Source of the DNA: Pseudocercospora fijiensis CIRAD86
Lineage: Eukaryota > Ascomycota > Dothideomycetes > Mycosphaerellales > Mycosphaerellaceae
NCBI RefSeq assembly: GCF_000340215.1
Contig: NW_006921543.1
Location: 62,001-126,000, forward strand
DNA: 64,000 nucleotides
Direction of reading: 5' to 3'
Part shown: positions 20,784 through 32,487 of the stretch, in pieces
Numbering within the stretch: position 1 is the stretch's first letter
Layout of the letters: every line of letters starts with the position of its first letter
The notes under the pieces: model-generated
What the model saw: the letters and a program-made list of their open reading frames with translations, nothing else
Databases searched by the model: none
What the model was told of the DNA's origin: nothing
Made by a program: the position numbers and the translations under genes

Positions 20784-22130
20784 GTGTCGCCCCTTATAAT
20801 AGCTAGTTTATTACGAAATAACAACCGTGCTACCGCTAGTAGCGCTAGCAACGACAATGCTAGTAGCACAGTACCTACTAAATTGCCTACTAAGGTACCT
20901 GCTAAAGTACCTACTAAAGAGCCTGCTACTAGGCCTGCCGAAGAACCTGTAGTTCTAGGTAACGACCTAGAGTTGCCTATTAACGACATACTTAACAACA
21001 TCGTCAACCGACGATATAGCTAGCTAGCCTTTAGGCCCTAGCTAGTAGCGAGACTTTAGGAAGCTACCTAAAACAGGCTCGCTACTCTACGCTAAGAACA
21101 ATAGCTAAAGGATAATCTTCTCGAGATTCGTCGCCTTTAGGAAGCCCCGACAACTAAACCAACAGCAGGGCCTTCTTTACTAACTATTTAAAAGAAGGAT
21201 GCTAAACTCAAGGATTGTACCGTATTCGATAGCTCTAGTCGGAAACAATACAACGACTATATTCGTAACTGCGAGCTTAACTAGCGCAATGCACCGAGAG
21301 CGCTACTAGATGACTATTCCTTAGTCGTCTACGCTATGCAGTACATTAATAGAGACCTAAAACGTACCTAGGATAACTATTTTAATTCCCTCGAGGATTA
21401 GACCGCTGTTTAGTAGCAAACCTACAAAACTATTATACTAGACACCCTTAGAAACCCTATACTAAGGCAACAACATACTTAGGACCTGTATCTTCGAGCT
21501 AAACAAAAGACTAATTAATCGGCCCGCTTATTCGAGGCCTATTTGAAAACCCTTAAAGACGACCTTCCGCCTAAGACTAATTCTATATAGATCTCCGAGA
21601 TACGCCTAAAACTTAGATAGGAGCTTATCCTCGAATTAGACCGTCGTCGTATGTTCGAACAAGCCAATCTAATACGTATTCAATTTATAGTCGAAGTGGA
21701 AACAGCCGAACGGGCTGTTTAGCTCTAATAACGACTAGAATCGAGGATCCGACTAGCTAGTACTAACCGCGGCAATCGTAGTAGCCGCGGAGGAAACTAA
21801 GGTTCCTACTATAACAACAATTCTAACAATAGGAACAGTAACAATAACCGTAGAAGAGGCCGTAGCCGCCGGCTATATAGAGGAGGCCGCGATAGGGGCC
21901 GTAGAAGGGGCTCGTATCCTTATAACGCTAACCGCTTAACTAACAACAATAGCTACGGCAGTCTACTAACCGGATTAAAGTGCTTTAATTGTAATAGTAC
22001 TAGCTATCTACTAGGCTAATATAACAAACCTAAGGACTAGGCCCGAATTAACCGTACTTCCGCTAAATACCGAAAGTACCTCTTAGCGGCTAACGCTACC
22101 CCTATAGGCCAACCTTCGAAAAAAGAGTAA
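20784..22130 (+). pseudogene. B3 gag
   Basis: Structural polyprotein. Order: N-terminal AS-LLRNNN, a Pro/Thr/Lys linker (TKVPAKVPTKEPAT), a capsid-like helical region, an Arg/Asn-rich basic stretch (about 21770-21900; RRRGRSRR and RGGRDRGRRRG) and a CCHC-type knuckle starting CFNCNS (about 21982). Of the knuckle, the two Cys survive; the His and third Cys positions read Tyr, consistent with RIP. The frame ends at TAA 22128-22130, right after six A residues that also lie in the pol frame. The initiator is unclear because the frame stays open upstream of 20784. Confidence 0.8.
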
Positions 22131-25100
22131 GCGCCGTACTAACTGTTAGCCTCGTACGGCGTAAGACCATCGACATTGTGCTAGCTATAACACGCTCCTG
22201 CCTTATATAGGACACGAAGGGCACTACCTATTAAACTAAGGTTATACTAGATCTAGGAAATTCAGTTAGTGCCCTTATTAGCCATCGCCTAGCTAAGCAA
22301 TTAGACCTTCGACAACTGCCGAAGACTGACCTGCTAACCCTTGCTTGGTTTAATGACGCTCGGCACTTAACCTATAGGGCCTACTATGTTCCTATAGCTC
22401 TAAAGGACGACCTCGGAAATGAACGCCTACTAGACTTCACTGCCTACGCAGTAGATATAGACAACCTGCATAGGGGAGCTACTATTGTTATTAGCAACCC
22501 TGTTCTTAAGTACTACGCTATAGCTATAGACTTAGGCATTTAGAAGTAGCGATTTAGAATCGCTAGGAAAGAGGACATTAAATACATTAATGTTAGCGAG
22601 TGCCCTAACGATATTAGGGTCCTGTTTATTAGCAACCTAACACTAGCCTCCGCCTTAGCTAATCCGACTGCCGATTTGCTCGGTAGTAATAACGATGAAC
22701 CTATGCCCCCTAATAATCCTAATTAGCTTGCTCGCATACTAGAGCCTATCCGAGAGACCTACATTAAGGTGTTCAAACACTACTTAGTATCGACATTGCC
22801 TATATTTAAAGAGACGGATTATAAGATTGATATTATAGAGGGTAAAGAGGTCCCTTTTAGACCCCTCTATAACCTTAGTAAGCGAGAGCTTGCTATATTG
22901 CGTAAGTACCTAGAGGAAAACCTAGCTAATAGCCGGATACGGTACAGTAACAGCCCTACTAGTGCCCCTATCCTGTTCGTACTAAAGAAGGATAGTAGCC
23001 TACGCCTCTATGTCGATTATCGTAGGCTTAATGCTATTACTATTAAAGATCGCTGTCTACTTCCTCTTATTAATAAGACCCTCGATCGCCTTTCTAGTGC
23101 CTACTACTATACTATATTAGATATTAAGGACGCCTATTACCGTATTCGTATTCGCAAGGGCGATAAATAGAAGACAGCCTTTCGCACTCGCTATAGCTAT
23201 TTCGAGTACTTAGTTATACTATTTAGACTAGCTAATGCCCCTACTACATTCTAGTCCTATATCAATCGGGCCCTATTAGGCCTATTAGATTACCTCTGTA
23301 TAGTTTACCTAGATAACATCCTAGTTTATATACACTTACCTAATATTGTAGAACACTAGGCCGTAGTACGTAAGGTCCTCGACCGCCTACGAGCCTATAG
23401 ACTATATTGCAAACCTTCTAAATGCACCTTTGCTACTAAGGAGGTATTATTCCTTAGCTTCCTCGTATTAACCGAGGGTGTTAAGGCTAATCCTAATCGG
23501 ATTAAAACAATTACTAAATAGCCTGTTCCTACGTCTATTAAGGAGCTTTAATCGTTCCTCGGCTTCGCTAATTTCTACCGCCGCTTTATTGAGGGCTATT
23601 TACGGCATATAATGCCCCTAACTAAGCTCACCAAAACTAAGGCTAACCTAACTAGAGAGTTCAAATAGACTAATAGAGTACAAGCCGCTTTTAACGGCCT
23701 AAAGCAACGCTTTACTAATATCCCCTTATTGCACTATTTTGTGCTAAGCAAGTAGATCCGAATTGAGACTAACGCTTTACAGTTCGCTATATCGGCTATT
23801 ATATTACAGCAATTAGATAATAACTATTACTAGCACCCGATTGCCTTCTTTTTACGAAAGATAATCGATATAGAACGTCGATATAAGACCTACGAGTAAG
23901 AGCTCTTAGCAATCGTAGAAGCCTTTAAGCATTAGCGCTACTATCTCGATAGTACTTAGTATATAATTTAGGTCTATATAGACTATAACAACCTGCGTAG
24001 CATTACTAAGGTTATAAGGGTTATAGGTCGATAGGCTAGATAGGCCGTCTATCTCGCTAGGTTCGATTTTAATATATTATATCGGCTAGGCGTAAGCAAC
24101 CCTGCTAATAGCCTATCGAGGCGACCTGATTACGATAGCGAGACCTAATATATCAATTCTTTATTTCCAACCCTGTAGTATAAGATTGCTATAGCCCGTA
24201 TTGTTAATAAGCAAGCGTAGGATAAGCGGACTTCCGGACCCCGCGGCGGCAATAAATACTATAGCGGAGTTGTCGTTCTTCTAGTATGCGTTAGAAAGGA
24301 CGTAGATCGCTCGAGCTATAATAACTCGATTAAAGACATTGCTATCTATAGTAATAGCCTATATAGCGATAGCACTATAGAAGAGGTTGTAGTAGTTCCG
24401 GCTGCTAGTGCTATTAGATGTATACAATGCGTACCTCGTTTAATAGCGAGGGTGCTATTAAATAACCTTGCAAATAGGGATAGTTAATCGTTTATAGATA
24501 AGCTATTGCGTACTTAGTAGAGGGACGCCTTTGCTGTCGAGCGTATTAATAGGCTTATAAGTAGGCGAACGACTCGATCTAGTAAGAGTAATTAGTCGAT
24601 CGACGATAAAGGTTATTTGAAGTTTAAGGGCAGATACTATATCCCCGCTAAACAATCGATTAGACAAGAGCTTTTAAAGAGGCACTATAATAGTGAGCTC
24701 GCTAGTCACTATAGTATAGAGAGGTCGCACGAGTTACTATCGCGTATATACTACTAGCCAAATAGTAAGCGGCATATAAAGGAGTATATATAGACCTATA
24801 CAGTATACTAGCGAGTTAAAGTACCGAAACACTTGCTATTCGGCGAGTTGTCTTCGCTCCCTGTTCTAAAGAAGCTATTTGCTAAGCTAACAATAGACTT
24901 TATTACAGGCCTTCTACCTGCTAGGCGTAGGGGTAGCAAGGACGTATATAATGCTATCCTTGTTATAGTAGATCGATTTACTAAAGGCGCTCGATACATC
25001 CCGGCGCGGAAAGACTAGACTGCTATTAATATAGTAGAGGCGCTATAGAGTAACATCTTCTATACCTATTAGGGAACCCCTAAGGGGATAGTCTCCGATA

Positions 25101-26023
25101 GGGGCTCGATATTCACATCTTACTATTAGAGCGAGATTTGCTTATAGCTAAGACTAAAGCATCGGCTGTTAATAGCCTTCTGCCTATAGACTGACGGTTA
25201 AACAGAGAGGCAGAATGCTACCCTATAGTAGTACCTGCGTAGCTACATTAATAAGAACCCCGAGGAGTGGGTCAACCTCCTATAGCCTATAGAATTCGTA
25301 TATAACAATAGTGTACATTCATTAACTGGGATCTCGCTCTATATAGCTATAATAGGCTAGAATACTGCTATACTGTAAGACCTGCTATCGCTCGAGGCCG
25401 AGCGTAAGGAAAGGGAAGCGCGTTAAGTACTTAAAACACTAGCGGCTATTAAGAGGGTTTAGAAGATGCGAGAAATCTATACTAAGATAGCCGAGAAGTT
25501 AACAAAGGCTTAAGAATATTAAAAGGCCTACTGCGATAAGCGCTATACACCGATAACCTTTAAACAAGGCGATATAGTTATACTTAGTATAAAGAACCTC
25601 CGCATCCGCAAACACCTATTACCTAATAGCAAAACAAGGCCTAAGCTCGCACTAAGATACATCGGCCTATTCCGCATTCGAGAGGCTAAGGGTATATAGG
25701 CCTATTAGTTATAGCTCCTACCTTATTATACTATCTATAACACCTTCTATGTATCCCTCCTTAAGCTATACTACCTACGCGAAGGGGACGAAGCCCCTAT
25801 AGAATACGAAGACATACTAGCGGATAGTAAGGAGCTGTAGTCTATAGAACGTATCCTATAGCATTGTACTAGGCAAGGCAAGAAGGAGTACCTACTAAGA
25901 TAGCAAGGCTATTTACCTAAATAGGACTCGTAGGAAGCTAAAGACTCTTTTAAAGACATAACTAAGTTGTTAGATAAGTATTGGACTAGCGTAAAGAACA
26001 AGAAGAAGGCTAAGGGCCTATAA
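22119..26023 (+). pseudogene. B3 pol (protease, RT, RNase H, integrase)
   Basis: The frame is minus one relative to gag, entered at the A6 run 22119-22124. The retropepsin-like segment is VILDLGNSVSALISHRLA (about 22235-22290). RT is well kept: LRLYVDYRRLNAITIKDRCLLP, ILDIKDAYY and [11 protein letters not shown]. The catalytic YLDD reads YLDN, a G-to-A change. The RNase H region has TNAL and RRYKTYE. Integrase shows LTIDFITGL, GIVSDRGSIFTS and TDG-TERQNATL, so all three acidic residues survive. It ends at TAA 26021-26023 after KNKKKAKGL. No chromodomain is evident. Stops are overwhelmingly TAG. Confidence 0.9.
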
Positions 26024-27274
26024 TGTTACTAGAAAGGCCTAGGAACAATGCTACCCCCGGGGTGCTATTAAGCTAACCAATTAGAGGCAAGCAATTGTTA
26101 GCAAAGGACAATAAGACTATACTACGATAACGGACGCGCAACGAGTACTAACGAGCGCACTATTACTATTAACTAATTGCCTGCTCTTTTAAGGACTCTA
26201 CCTCTTTACTAACGCGCCCTATAGGTCCCCCTCTTGTTCCTTTATTCTATCGAGTCCTTAAGGCCTAGGCGATCTGCGAGGACGGCGTACGCGTAAATAG
26301 CGATAGTAATAATAACGACGGCGCGGCCGGCGCGGCTATATTAGTAATAGTATTGCGGAGTGTGTTGCTATTTAAGAAAGGAAGGACATAGCTGTATTAG
26401 TAACGGTATTGCCGAGTTGTTATTAGTTAAAGAAGGAAATTAGAAGCAAGGTAAGGTTGGCGCTAAGACGACTAGCGCCGCTGTTATCGATATTGCTTGC
26501 TATTATCGCTGCGCCTATAGATGCAACCTTACCTACGCTACGAGCCTAACGCGCCTTAATTGGAACTTTAGTTGGGGCTTTAGGGCTAAGTTGAAACTTT
26601 AAGCCGCCTAGGGGATTAAGCGACTAATAGACTAACTAAGGGCAAAACTATAGAGCTAAGCTAGCTAGGGTCGATCTTGCGGACAATAGGTTACTCCTCG
26701 ATCTATCTAACCCTTTAAGCGAGGCGAACCTCTACTACTGTACTTATAATAGCCTTTACCTATAGAAACTAGACGAGCTGTGTTTTTTAAAAAGATAAGA
26801 TAAGATTGACACTTAAAGGCTACTAAACCTAGCTAATTAGGGCTAGCGAAACTACGAATAATAAGAACAATAACCCTCGGAAGCGGATAAACCCTCGGAA
26901 GCGGACATTGCTAGGTCTTTTAAGAGTAGACGCAAAGAACTCGATACGATATTACTTAGAACGGAGGCAGTGCTGCAATACCTCGTACGTCTACCTATTA
27001 TAGTAGGGAAGACGCGCTCGTATTGTAATTAGTCGAAGGCCTTCAATTCTTATAGATATATATCACTTCATAGTTCATTATATATAGAGATAGCGTAGTT
27101 AGAGTTGTATATTGTATTGTTTAGAGGTAAGGTTTGACATAGTTATATAATTAGGTAGTTAAGTGTTTAATTTAGCGCGGGCTAAGCAGCTTATTAGACT
27201 TGCTAAGTTAGCGGCAATAGAGGTCGTAGAATATAGACAGGCTACGAGGGCGCGGCCTTTAGAAGGGAAGCGTG
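26024..27274 (+). other. B3 3' non-coding region
   Basis: These 1.25 kb between pol and the 3' LTR have no convincing frame. They contain the CTACCCCCGGGGTGC palindrome at 26047-26070, a GC-rich inverted segment GCGCGGCCGGCGCGGC (about 26320) and two units of CCCTCGGAAGCGGA at 26875-26907. B5 carries three related units at 52036-52086. Confidence 0.6.
26047..26070. repeat. CCCCGGGG palindrome after B3 pol
   Basis: AATGCTACCCCC/GGGGTGCTATTA is a near-perfect inverted repeat starting 23 bp after the pol stop. B4 (about 32440-32468) and B5 (about 52866-52890) have it at the same place. Five relatives lie in element D. Confidence 0.8.
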
Positions 27275-27679
27275 TGTTAGGGCTAAAGAGGCTATACGTA
27301 ATTGGCATGTAACTAGGCTAAGTAAAGCTAGGGTCTCAGTGCCTTAGGTAGGGCTTAGCGCTTAGCAATAGGCTAACTTGCCTGCCTTCCTCCCTCTCCT
27401 CCTAGCTCCTTATCGAATACTACTCGTACCTACTACTACCCTATCTACCTACTAATATACCCTTCTTATACCGAGAAATAGGGGAGGGTAGTTTATAAGA
27501 TATAGGTATATCTTCTATATAGACTCCCTTTCGTAGAAGTCTTCCGGAAGACCGTTTATAGCTAGCATTTCGTTTACTAGTTACTTAAAGTCTTCGAGGG
27601 AGAAATCGGTAGCCTTTAATTATAGAGCTTCCTTAAGCGTAGCCTATAATAATTAGCTAGACCTCTACGGTTAATTCAA

Positions 27680-27756
27680 GTAGCCGGAATCTATAGCCGG
27701 AATCTATAGCCGGAATCTGTAGCCGGCAGCTATAGCCGGCAGCTATAGCCGGCATT
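27680..27756. repeat. GCCGGC/CCGGAATCTAT array in transposase intron
   Basis: Three CCGGAATCTATAG units followed by three GCCGGCAGCTATA units, inside the predicted intron 27665-27769. Confidence 0.8.
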
Positions 27757-28555
27757 TTAGAAGACGTACCTCTTTCTAGAACGCTATATCTATATTAACT
27801 CTCCTCTTTCCTTAAGATTCCTAATACCGTTTAGAATAGAGATAGTTCGTAGGCGATAAGTTCCTATCCCCTAGTTTCGGGTATTTTAAGATTAAACTAT
27901 AGAAGTTGCAGACAATTACTAGTTAACCTTTAAGTCGAGAAGTCGTATAACGGTACAATGCCCCCTCTATAAAGAACTTCTAGAATATATCCGTTCGCTC
28001 TTTACTCCCCTATCGTATCGAGTACTTCCGGAGTTTATACTCCTTCGAATATAAGTATAAAGGGAACTATATCTTATAGACCTATTAATTGAACTGCTCT
28101 ATATACTCGGGTTTCTAAAGATACGCCTAGCTAGCCTTTTTGAAGATTTCCGGGTTAATACTCGATATTCTTATATCTCCGAACAACCTTCTACTTAGAC
28201 TCCGTAAAGGTAAGGACTAGGTAGTAGTACCCTATAATAAATTCCTACTACTAGGATTCGGAGAGGATAAATCTAGCCCTAATCGTCGTCTAAGACTCGA
28301 TAGGCTCGAAGGTAAGTATACGACCTCCTCTCGACGTTGTCGCAATCTCGCTCGTATACTAGACTATTTCGACTATCGTCTCGTTGTTACCCTTCCTAGT
28401 ATAGCGCCTAGTATATATACAATGTCGGTCGGTATATTTTAAGGTTTCGTACGGTAAGGTAAGGACTTAGGAGTAGTAGATATATACTAGTAGCTATAGG
28501 GAAACACCCTTTCTTTTATAGTATCGTATCGTTAGGAACAGCTAGGTAGTAAATA

Positions 28556-28678
28556 GCTAGCTACCTTTTTTTTTGTTTCCTAGCTACCTAACTACTAGAT
28601 TTTTTTTCCTAGCTACCCTAGCTAGCCTAACTACTAGAATTTCTTTCCTAGCTACCCTAACTACCTGAATTTTGCCTT
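28556..28678. repeat. Minisatellite upstream of the A2 transposase
   Basis: Three to four imperfect units of about 31 bp, of the form CCTAGCTACC-TAACTACTAGA plus a T run. It lies between the left unknown gene and the transposase promoter. Confidence 0.65.
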
Positions 28679-29109
28679 CTATACGGCGGCTCTCTCCTAC
28701 TAACGGAACCGAGCTACTATACCTAACGAATCTAAGCTCGTTTTTAGTCTTAATCTATCCTCTTTCGGTATAAGACACTCGATAAGTAAATGCTTAGGCC
28801 GAGTCTAACTACGAAACCTAAGACTAACTAATAGCTCTATTAACTAATCCTAATCCTCGAACTCCTTCCGCTTCTTAGTAACGACCTTAAAGAGCGCTCG
28901 AGCTTCTTCGGGTACCTACGGAGTAGTCGAGATAAAGCCGTATCGCTGAAATAGGTAATCCTTCGGAGGCTTATATAGAGATTTAGAGAATTCTAACGCT
29001 AACCTATCCTACTAGTAGCTTAGATTCCGGATATAAGCCCTCTCTGCCTTAGTAAAGATTTTATATAGTAGTAGTACTCTGCCTTCGAGAAACGCTTTCT
29101 ATTTAACTA

Positions 29110-29146
29110 TTAGTATCTGCCGGCTACGAACGCCGGCTATATATAC
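29110..29146. repeat. GCCGGC pair in intron 2 of the left gene
   Basis: Two GCCGGC cores 16 bp apart lie within the predicted intron 29099-29170. Confidence 0.65.
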
Positions 29147-29679
29147 CGAGTATAGAATAATTACCTATACCCCTTCCTCCTATAGTAATACTTCTGCCGT
29201 CCCTAGATACCTAGCCCCGATCGTATTAATCGCAAGCTACTTTGCCTTTATAGACGCAAAGGCTTCGCTCTAATACTAATAAAGAAACTTCTACTCTATA
29301 TCGAGGATATAAAGACGACTAGTCTCGATTCTAATCCTTGCTAGCTTTTCGTAGTAGCTTTAACTATAATTTTCTAGATTAATAGGACTTATGCCTTAGC
29401 CCTTTACTAGTATCTCGTCTCTTTAACTGTACTCGATCTACTCCTAGCGCTTATCGTCTATAGCGTTAGGCCCTAAGACTATACCTATTACTAGATCGAC
29501 GTATAGTATCTCCTCGCTTTTTTAGTTCCTTTATTCGCAGTATTAAGCTCTATCGCGGCATCCTAAACTCTAGCATTATTGTTCTCGGCTATCTAAATAT
29601 CTCCGTTACTATCGGTCGTATCGATAGAGGTAGCGGCTACAGGTCTAAATGCTATTAGTTAACGTATTAAAGAAAAATA

Positions 29680-29735
29680 TACCGGCTATAGCTGCCGGCT
29701 ACGGCTACCGGCTATAGCTGCTAGCTACGGCCGCT
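29680..29735. repeat. GCCGGC array in intron 1 of the left gene
   Basis: Five units of CCGGCTATAGCTG type, the last decayed to CTAGCTACGG, lie inside intron 29652-29751. Confidence 0.75.
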
Positions 29736-30214
29736 AGCTAGATTAACTTACGCTACTAGAACTTTACGCTCGAAAACTAGCCGTATTTCTTTCCTCCTCT
29801 TAGCCTTCTCTTAGGTTGTCTTCTTATTCTAACCTTTACTTTTTTCTATAGGCGCTAGCTATCGATAGAATGCCTTATTCCGCGCTTTTCTTCTCTTATC
29901 CTTAGCTCTTTTATCCTTATCTATCTTCTCCTTTCTCTCGCGGTCTCGTACGGAATTCTTCTTCGTAGAGTACTTCTCTTTAGTCTTACGCTTTTTAGTT
30001 AGACGTTTAGGCAAAACAAACTCGCAGTCTTTAGTTCTATCTTCTATTTAGCGCGCGGCGCGCTTCTCTCTTACTATTATAAGGGAAAGGGGCAGGGGCG
30101 TAGCGTATAGTAGTTATTGTCGGTATAGGTATAGAGGAAGAAGTTAAAAGTATAAGAATATCGCGAAGCCCTAATTGTTACCGCCTACGTAACGTTATAT
30201 AGGTAAGCTTTCGC

Positions 30215-30535
30215 AACTATAGTAACTACGCTCCGGTAATAGCAACTACGCCCTAGTAACGGCAACTACGCCCTAGTAACGGTAACTACGCCCTAGCAAC
30301 GGTAATAGAGCGTAGTAAATACAACCTAGTAACTATTATAGCCGGCAATCGTAGCCGGTAGTCGAATAAGAGTGTCCTTATAGCAAAACTACGCCCTAGC
30401 AACGGCAACTACGCCCTAGTAATAGCAACTACGCCCTAGCAACGGCAAAAGAGCGTAGTAAATGTAATAGAGTTACTATTATAGCCGGCAATCGTAGCCG
30501 GTAGTCGAATAAGAGTGTCCTTATAGTAAAACTAA
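30215..30535. repeat. Left subterminal repeat array of element A
   Basis: About seven copies of a 20 bp unit AACTACGCCCTAGTAACGGC, arranged in two blocks. Each block is followed by GAGCGTAGTAAAT, a GCCGGCAATCGTAGCCGG pair and GAATAAGAGTGTCC. It is thus a tandem duplication of about 150 bp. It lies 130-450 bp from the left terminus. It is a candidate transposase-binding array. Confidence 0.75.
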
Positions 30536-30668
30536 TATAGTCTCTAGTTTAAACTAGGAATCTATATAGTTCGAAAAAACTAAACCGGAACTAGGGAGCT
30601 AGTTCGCAGCTAAGAAACCAAACTATATACGTTTGGTAGTTCGGAAACCGAACTACTACGGGGTCTAC

Positions 30669-31071
30669 CTAGAAGTACCGGAGTCCCCTTAGTAAGAGGA
30701 GGAATAGTAAGAAGATTTAGAAGGAAGTCTAGATACCGAGGAAGAAACTACGAATAAAGAAAGTAAAGACGAATTCGGGATTAACGACGATACGATCCTT
30801 ACGTTTATAATAGATATACCTATAGTAGCGCGAACAATCGCCTTATATCTAGTACGCAAATACGAGGAAATGTTTCTAAAGGTTAATAGATAACGGAGGG
30901 TCAATCCTATCTAATTTGATTATTTCTAGATAAGCTTACGGGTAAAATTCTAGAATTACTCCTAGATACCTATAGACTATACGTACTATAACTTTATTAT
31001 AGAGCGAGTACCGATAGGAAGTATAATTACGCCCTACGGATACGTTCTACCCGACGAAAGGACGATTATTA
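30669..31071. other. Detached 5' piece of element C1 (gag region)
   Basis: This piece lies between the A2 end and the B4 3' LTR. It ends in TATTA, the same 5 bp that follows the B1 LTR at 7171. Joining 31071 to 7176 gives continuous coding-like text in a Gag-like frame. I read it as the upstream half of C1's gag, separated from 7171 by rearrangement. The direct sequence evidence is the shared TATTA and the frame, not homology to another C copy. Confidence 0.5.
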
Positions 31072-32487
31072 TATAAGAAGGGTTATATTAGTAGGTAGAT
31101 AGGGTAGTAGTAGTTATAGGTAGTATTCGATAGAGATCTAAGAGGAGAAGGAGGAAGGCAGGCTAGTTAGCCTAACGCTAAGCGCTAAGCCCTGCCTAAG
31201 GCACTAAGACCCTAGCTTTACTCGAGCTAGTTATATACTAATTACGTATAGCCTCTAATATACGCTTCCCTTCTAAAGGCCGCGCCCTCGTAGCCTGTCT
31301 ATGTTCTAATCTTAACCTCTATTGCTACTAACTTAGTAAGTCTAATAAGTTGCTTAGCCCGCGCTAAATTAAACACTTAACTACCTAATTATATAACTAT
31401 ATTAAACCTTACCTCTAATATAATACAATGTTTAACTCTAACTACGCTATCCTTATATACAATAAAGTAATATATAACTACGAGAATTAAGGACTATCGA
31501 CTAATTATAATACGAGCGCGTCTTCCCTACTATAATAGGTAGGCGTACGAGGTATTATAGTACTGCCTCCGTTCTAAGTAATGTCGTACCGAGTTCTTTG
31601 CGTCTACTCTTAAAAGACCTAGCAATGTCCGCTTCCGAGGGTTTATCCGCTTCCGAGGGATTGTTCTTATTATTACGAGGACTATTATTGTTCGTAGTTT
31701 CGCTAGCCCTAATTAGTTAGGTTTAGTAGCCTTTAATTGTTAATCTTATCTTATCTTTTCAAAAAACACAGTTCGTCTAGTTTCTATAAGTAAAGGCTAT
31801 TATAAGTGTAATAGTTAAGGTTTGCCTCGCTTAAAGGATCGGAAAGATCGAGGAGTAACCTATTATTTGCAAGATCGACCCCGGCTAGCTTAGCTCTATA
31901 GTTTTTGCCCTTAGTTAGTCTATTAGTTAGTCTATTAGTCGCTTAATCTTTTGACTTAGTTAGCGTAGTATAGGTAAGGTTGTTTTTGTAGGCGTAGTAG
32001 CGATAACAAGTAAGGTTAGCAATAGTAGCGAGTAGGTAATATTAGTAATAGCGGCGCTAGTCGTCTTAGCGCTAACTTTACCTTGCTTTTAATTTCCTTC
32101 TTCGACTAGTAACGCTTTAACTAGCGATATACCCCGCAATAACGTTACTAATATAGCCGTATCGGCTACCGGTATACTACTAGCTCGTAGCGCGATACTA
32201 TTACCTTTATTACCGTCCTTCGTACGCGCGCGCGCCCCTATCGATCGCTTAGGCCTCGAGGCTCTATAGAATAAATAAACAAGAGAGAGACTCGTAGGGC
32301 TCGGTAGTAGAGAGGTAGACATCTTTTAGAAGAGTAGGTAATTAGTTAACGCGTTATAGCGCGCTTATTAATACTCGGTGCGCATTTACTATAGTAGTAT
32401 AGTCTTATTGTCCTAGTTTGCCGTCCTCTAACTAGTTAGCTAATAGTACCCCGGGGGTAGCATTGTTCCTAGGCCTTTCTAGTAACA

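Larger units (their letters stand above)
20331..27470 (+). mobile_element. Complete Ty3/Gypsy retrotransposon B3 in the A2 transposase
   Basis: LTRs of 196 bp lie at 20331-20526 and 27275-27470. They begin TGTTAGGGC and end CTTACA/CTTATA. The target duplication CCGAG is at 20326-20330 and 27471-27475. Total length 7140 bp. Excising it restores the transposase frame. It contains gag, a minus-one-frame pol, a palindrome just after pol and a 1.2 kb non-coding 3' region. This is the reference copy for family B. Confidence 0.95.
18149..28300 (-). pseudogene. hAT transposase, near-complete copy A2 (interrupted by B3)
   Basis: The gene runs from about 28300 to 18149 with B3 (20331-27470) lodged inside. 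The N-terminal part (28250-27770) has basic and aromatic text ending ALYRYTTSRLKGQL, in the place of a BED-type finger, although the Cys/His residues are not clearly kept. An intron at 27665-27769 (GTACGT donor, ATTAAC branch) contains five GCCGGC-type units. The next exon reads FSLEDFKQLVNEML, INYPPLFLG (crossing the B3 site) and TIDS-LSRTIRASFLSIIL. Further introns, by homology to A1, are 19935-19986, 19496-19564 and 18624-18669. The C-terminal dimerisation region is near 18480-18540. A TATA-like CTATAAAAG at about 28507-28515 (minus strand) precedes the gene. The start codon is not identifiable. Confidence 0.75.
28690..30049 (-). pseudogene. Unknown three-exon gene at left end of element A
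   Basis: Exon 1 (30049-29752) is strongly basic (LPKRLTKKRKTKEKY, KIDKDKRAKDKRRKARNK). Intron 1 is 29652-29751 (100 bp; GTAAGT donor, CTAATAG acceptor) and contains GCCGGC repeats. Joining keeps a long frame into exon 2, which reads Arg/Cys-rich text and then EEILYVDLVIGIVLGPNAIDD and YYEKLARIRIE. A second GCCGGC-bearing intron is best placed at 29099-29170. Exon 3 includes KAFLEGRVLLLYKIFTKAERA and EEARALFKVVTKKRKEFED. About 390 residues. I do not recognise the family. Start and end are uncertain; RIP stops are frequent. Confidence 0.55.
13595..30668 (-). mobile_element. hAT-type DNA transposon A, complete copy A2 (contains B3 and a solo LTR)
   Basis: Both termini are present. The left end begins ATAGACCCCGTAGTAGTTCGG and the right end is the inverse GAACTACTACGGGGTCTAC. 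Removing B3 with its duplication and the solo-LTR insert leaves about 9.59 kb. Minus-strand order is: left subterminal repeats, unknown multi-exon gene (30049-28690), hAT transposase (about 28300 to 18149), H3 variant (17788-16573), histone H3 (15875-15230), then the convergent gene on the plus strand (14028-14905) and right subterminal repeats. The outer flanks (B2 gag at left, C-like DNA at right) do not form an 8 bp duplication. Confidence 0.85.

Noticed and set aside
30235..30460. CRISPR-like array of 20 bp repeats
   Set aside because: Units are contiguous or nearly so, imperfect and near a transposon end in a eukaryotic context; they are subterminal repeats.
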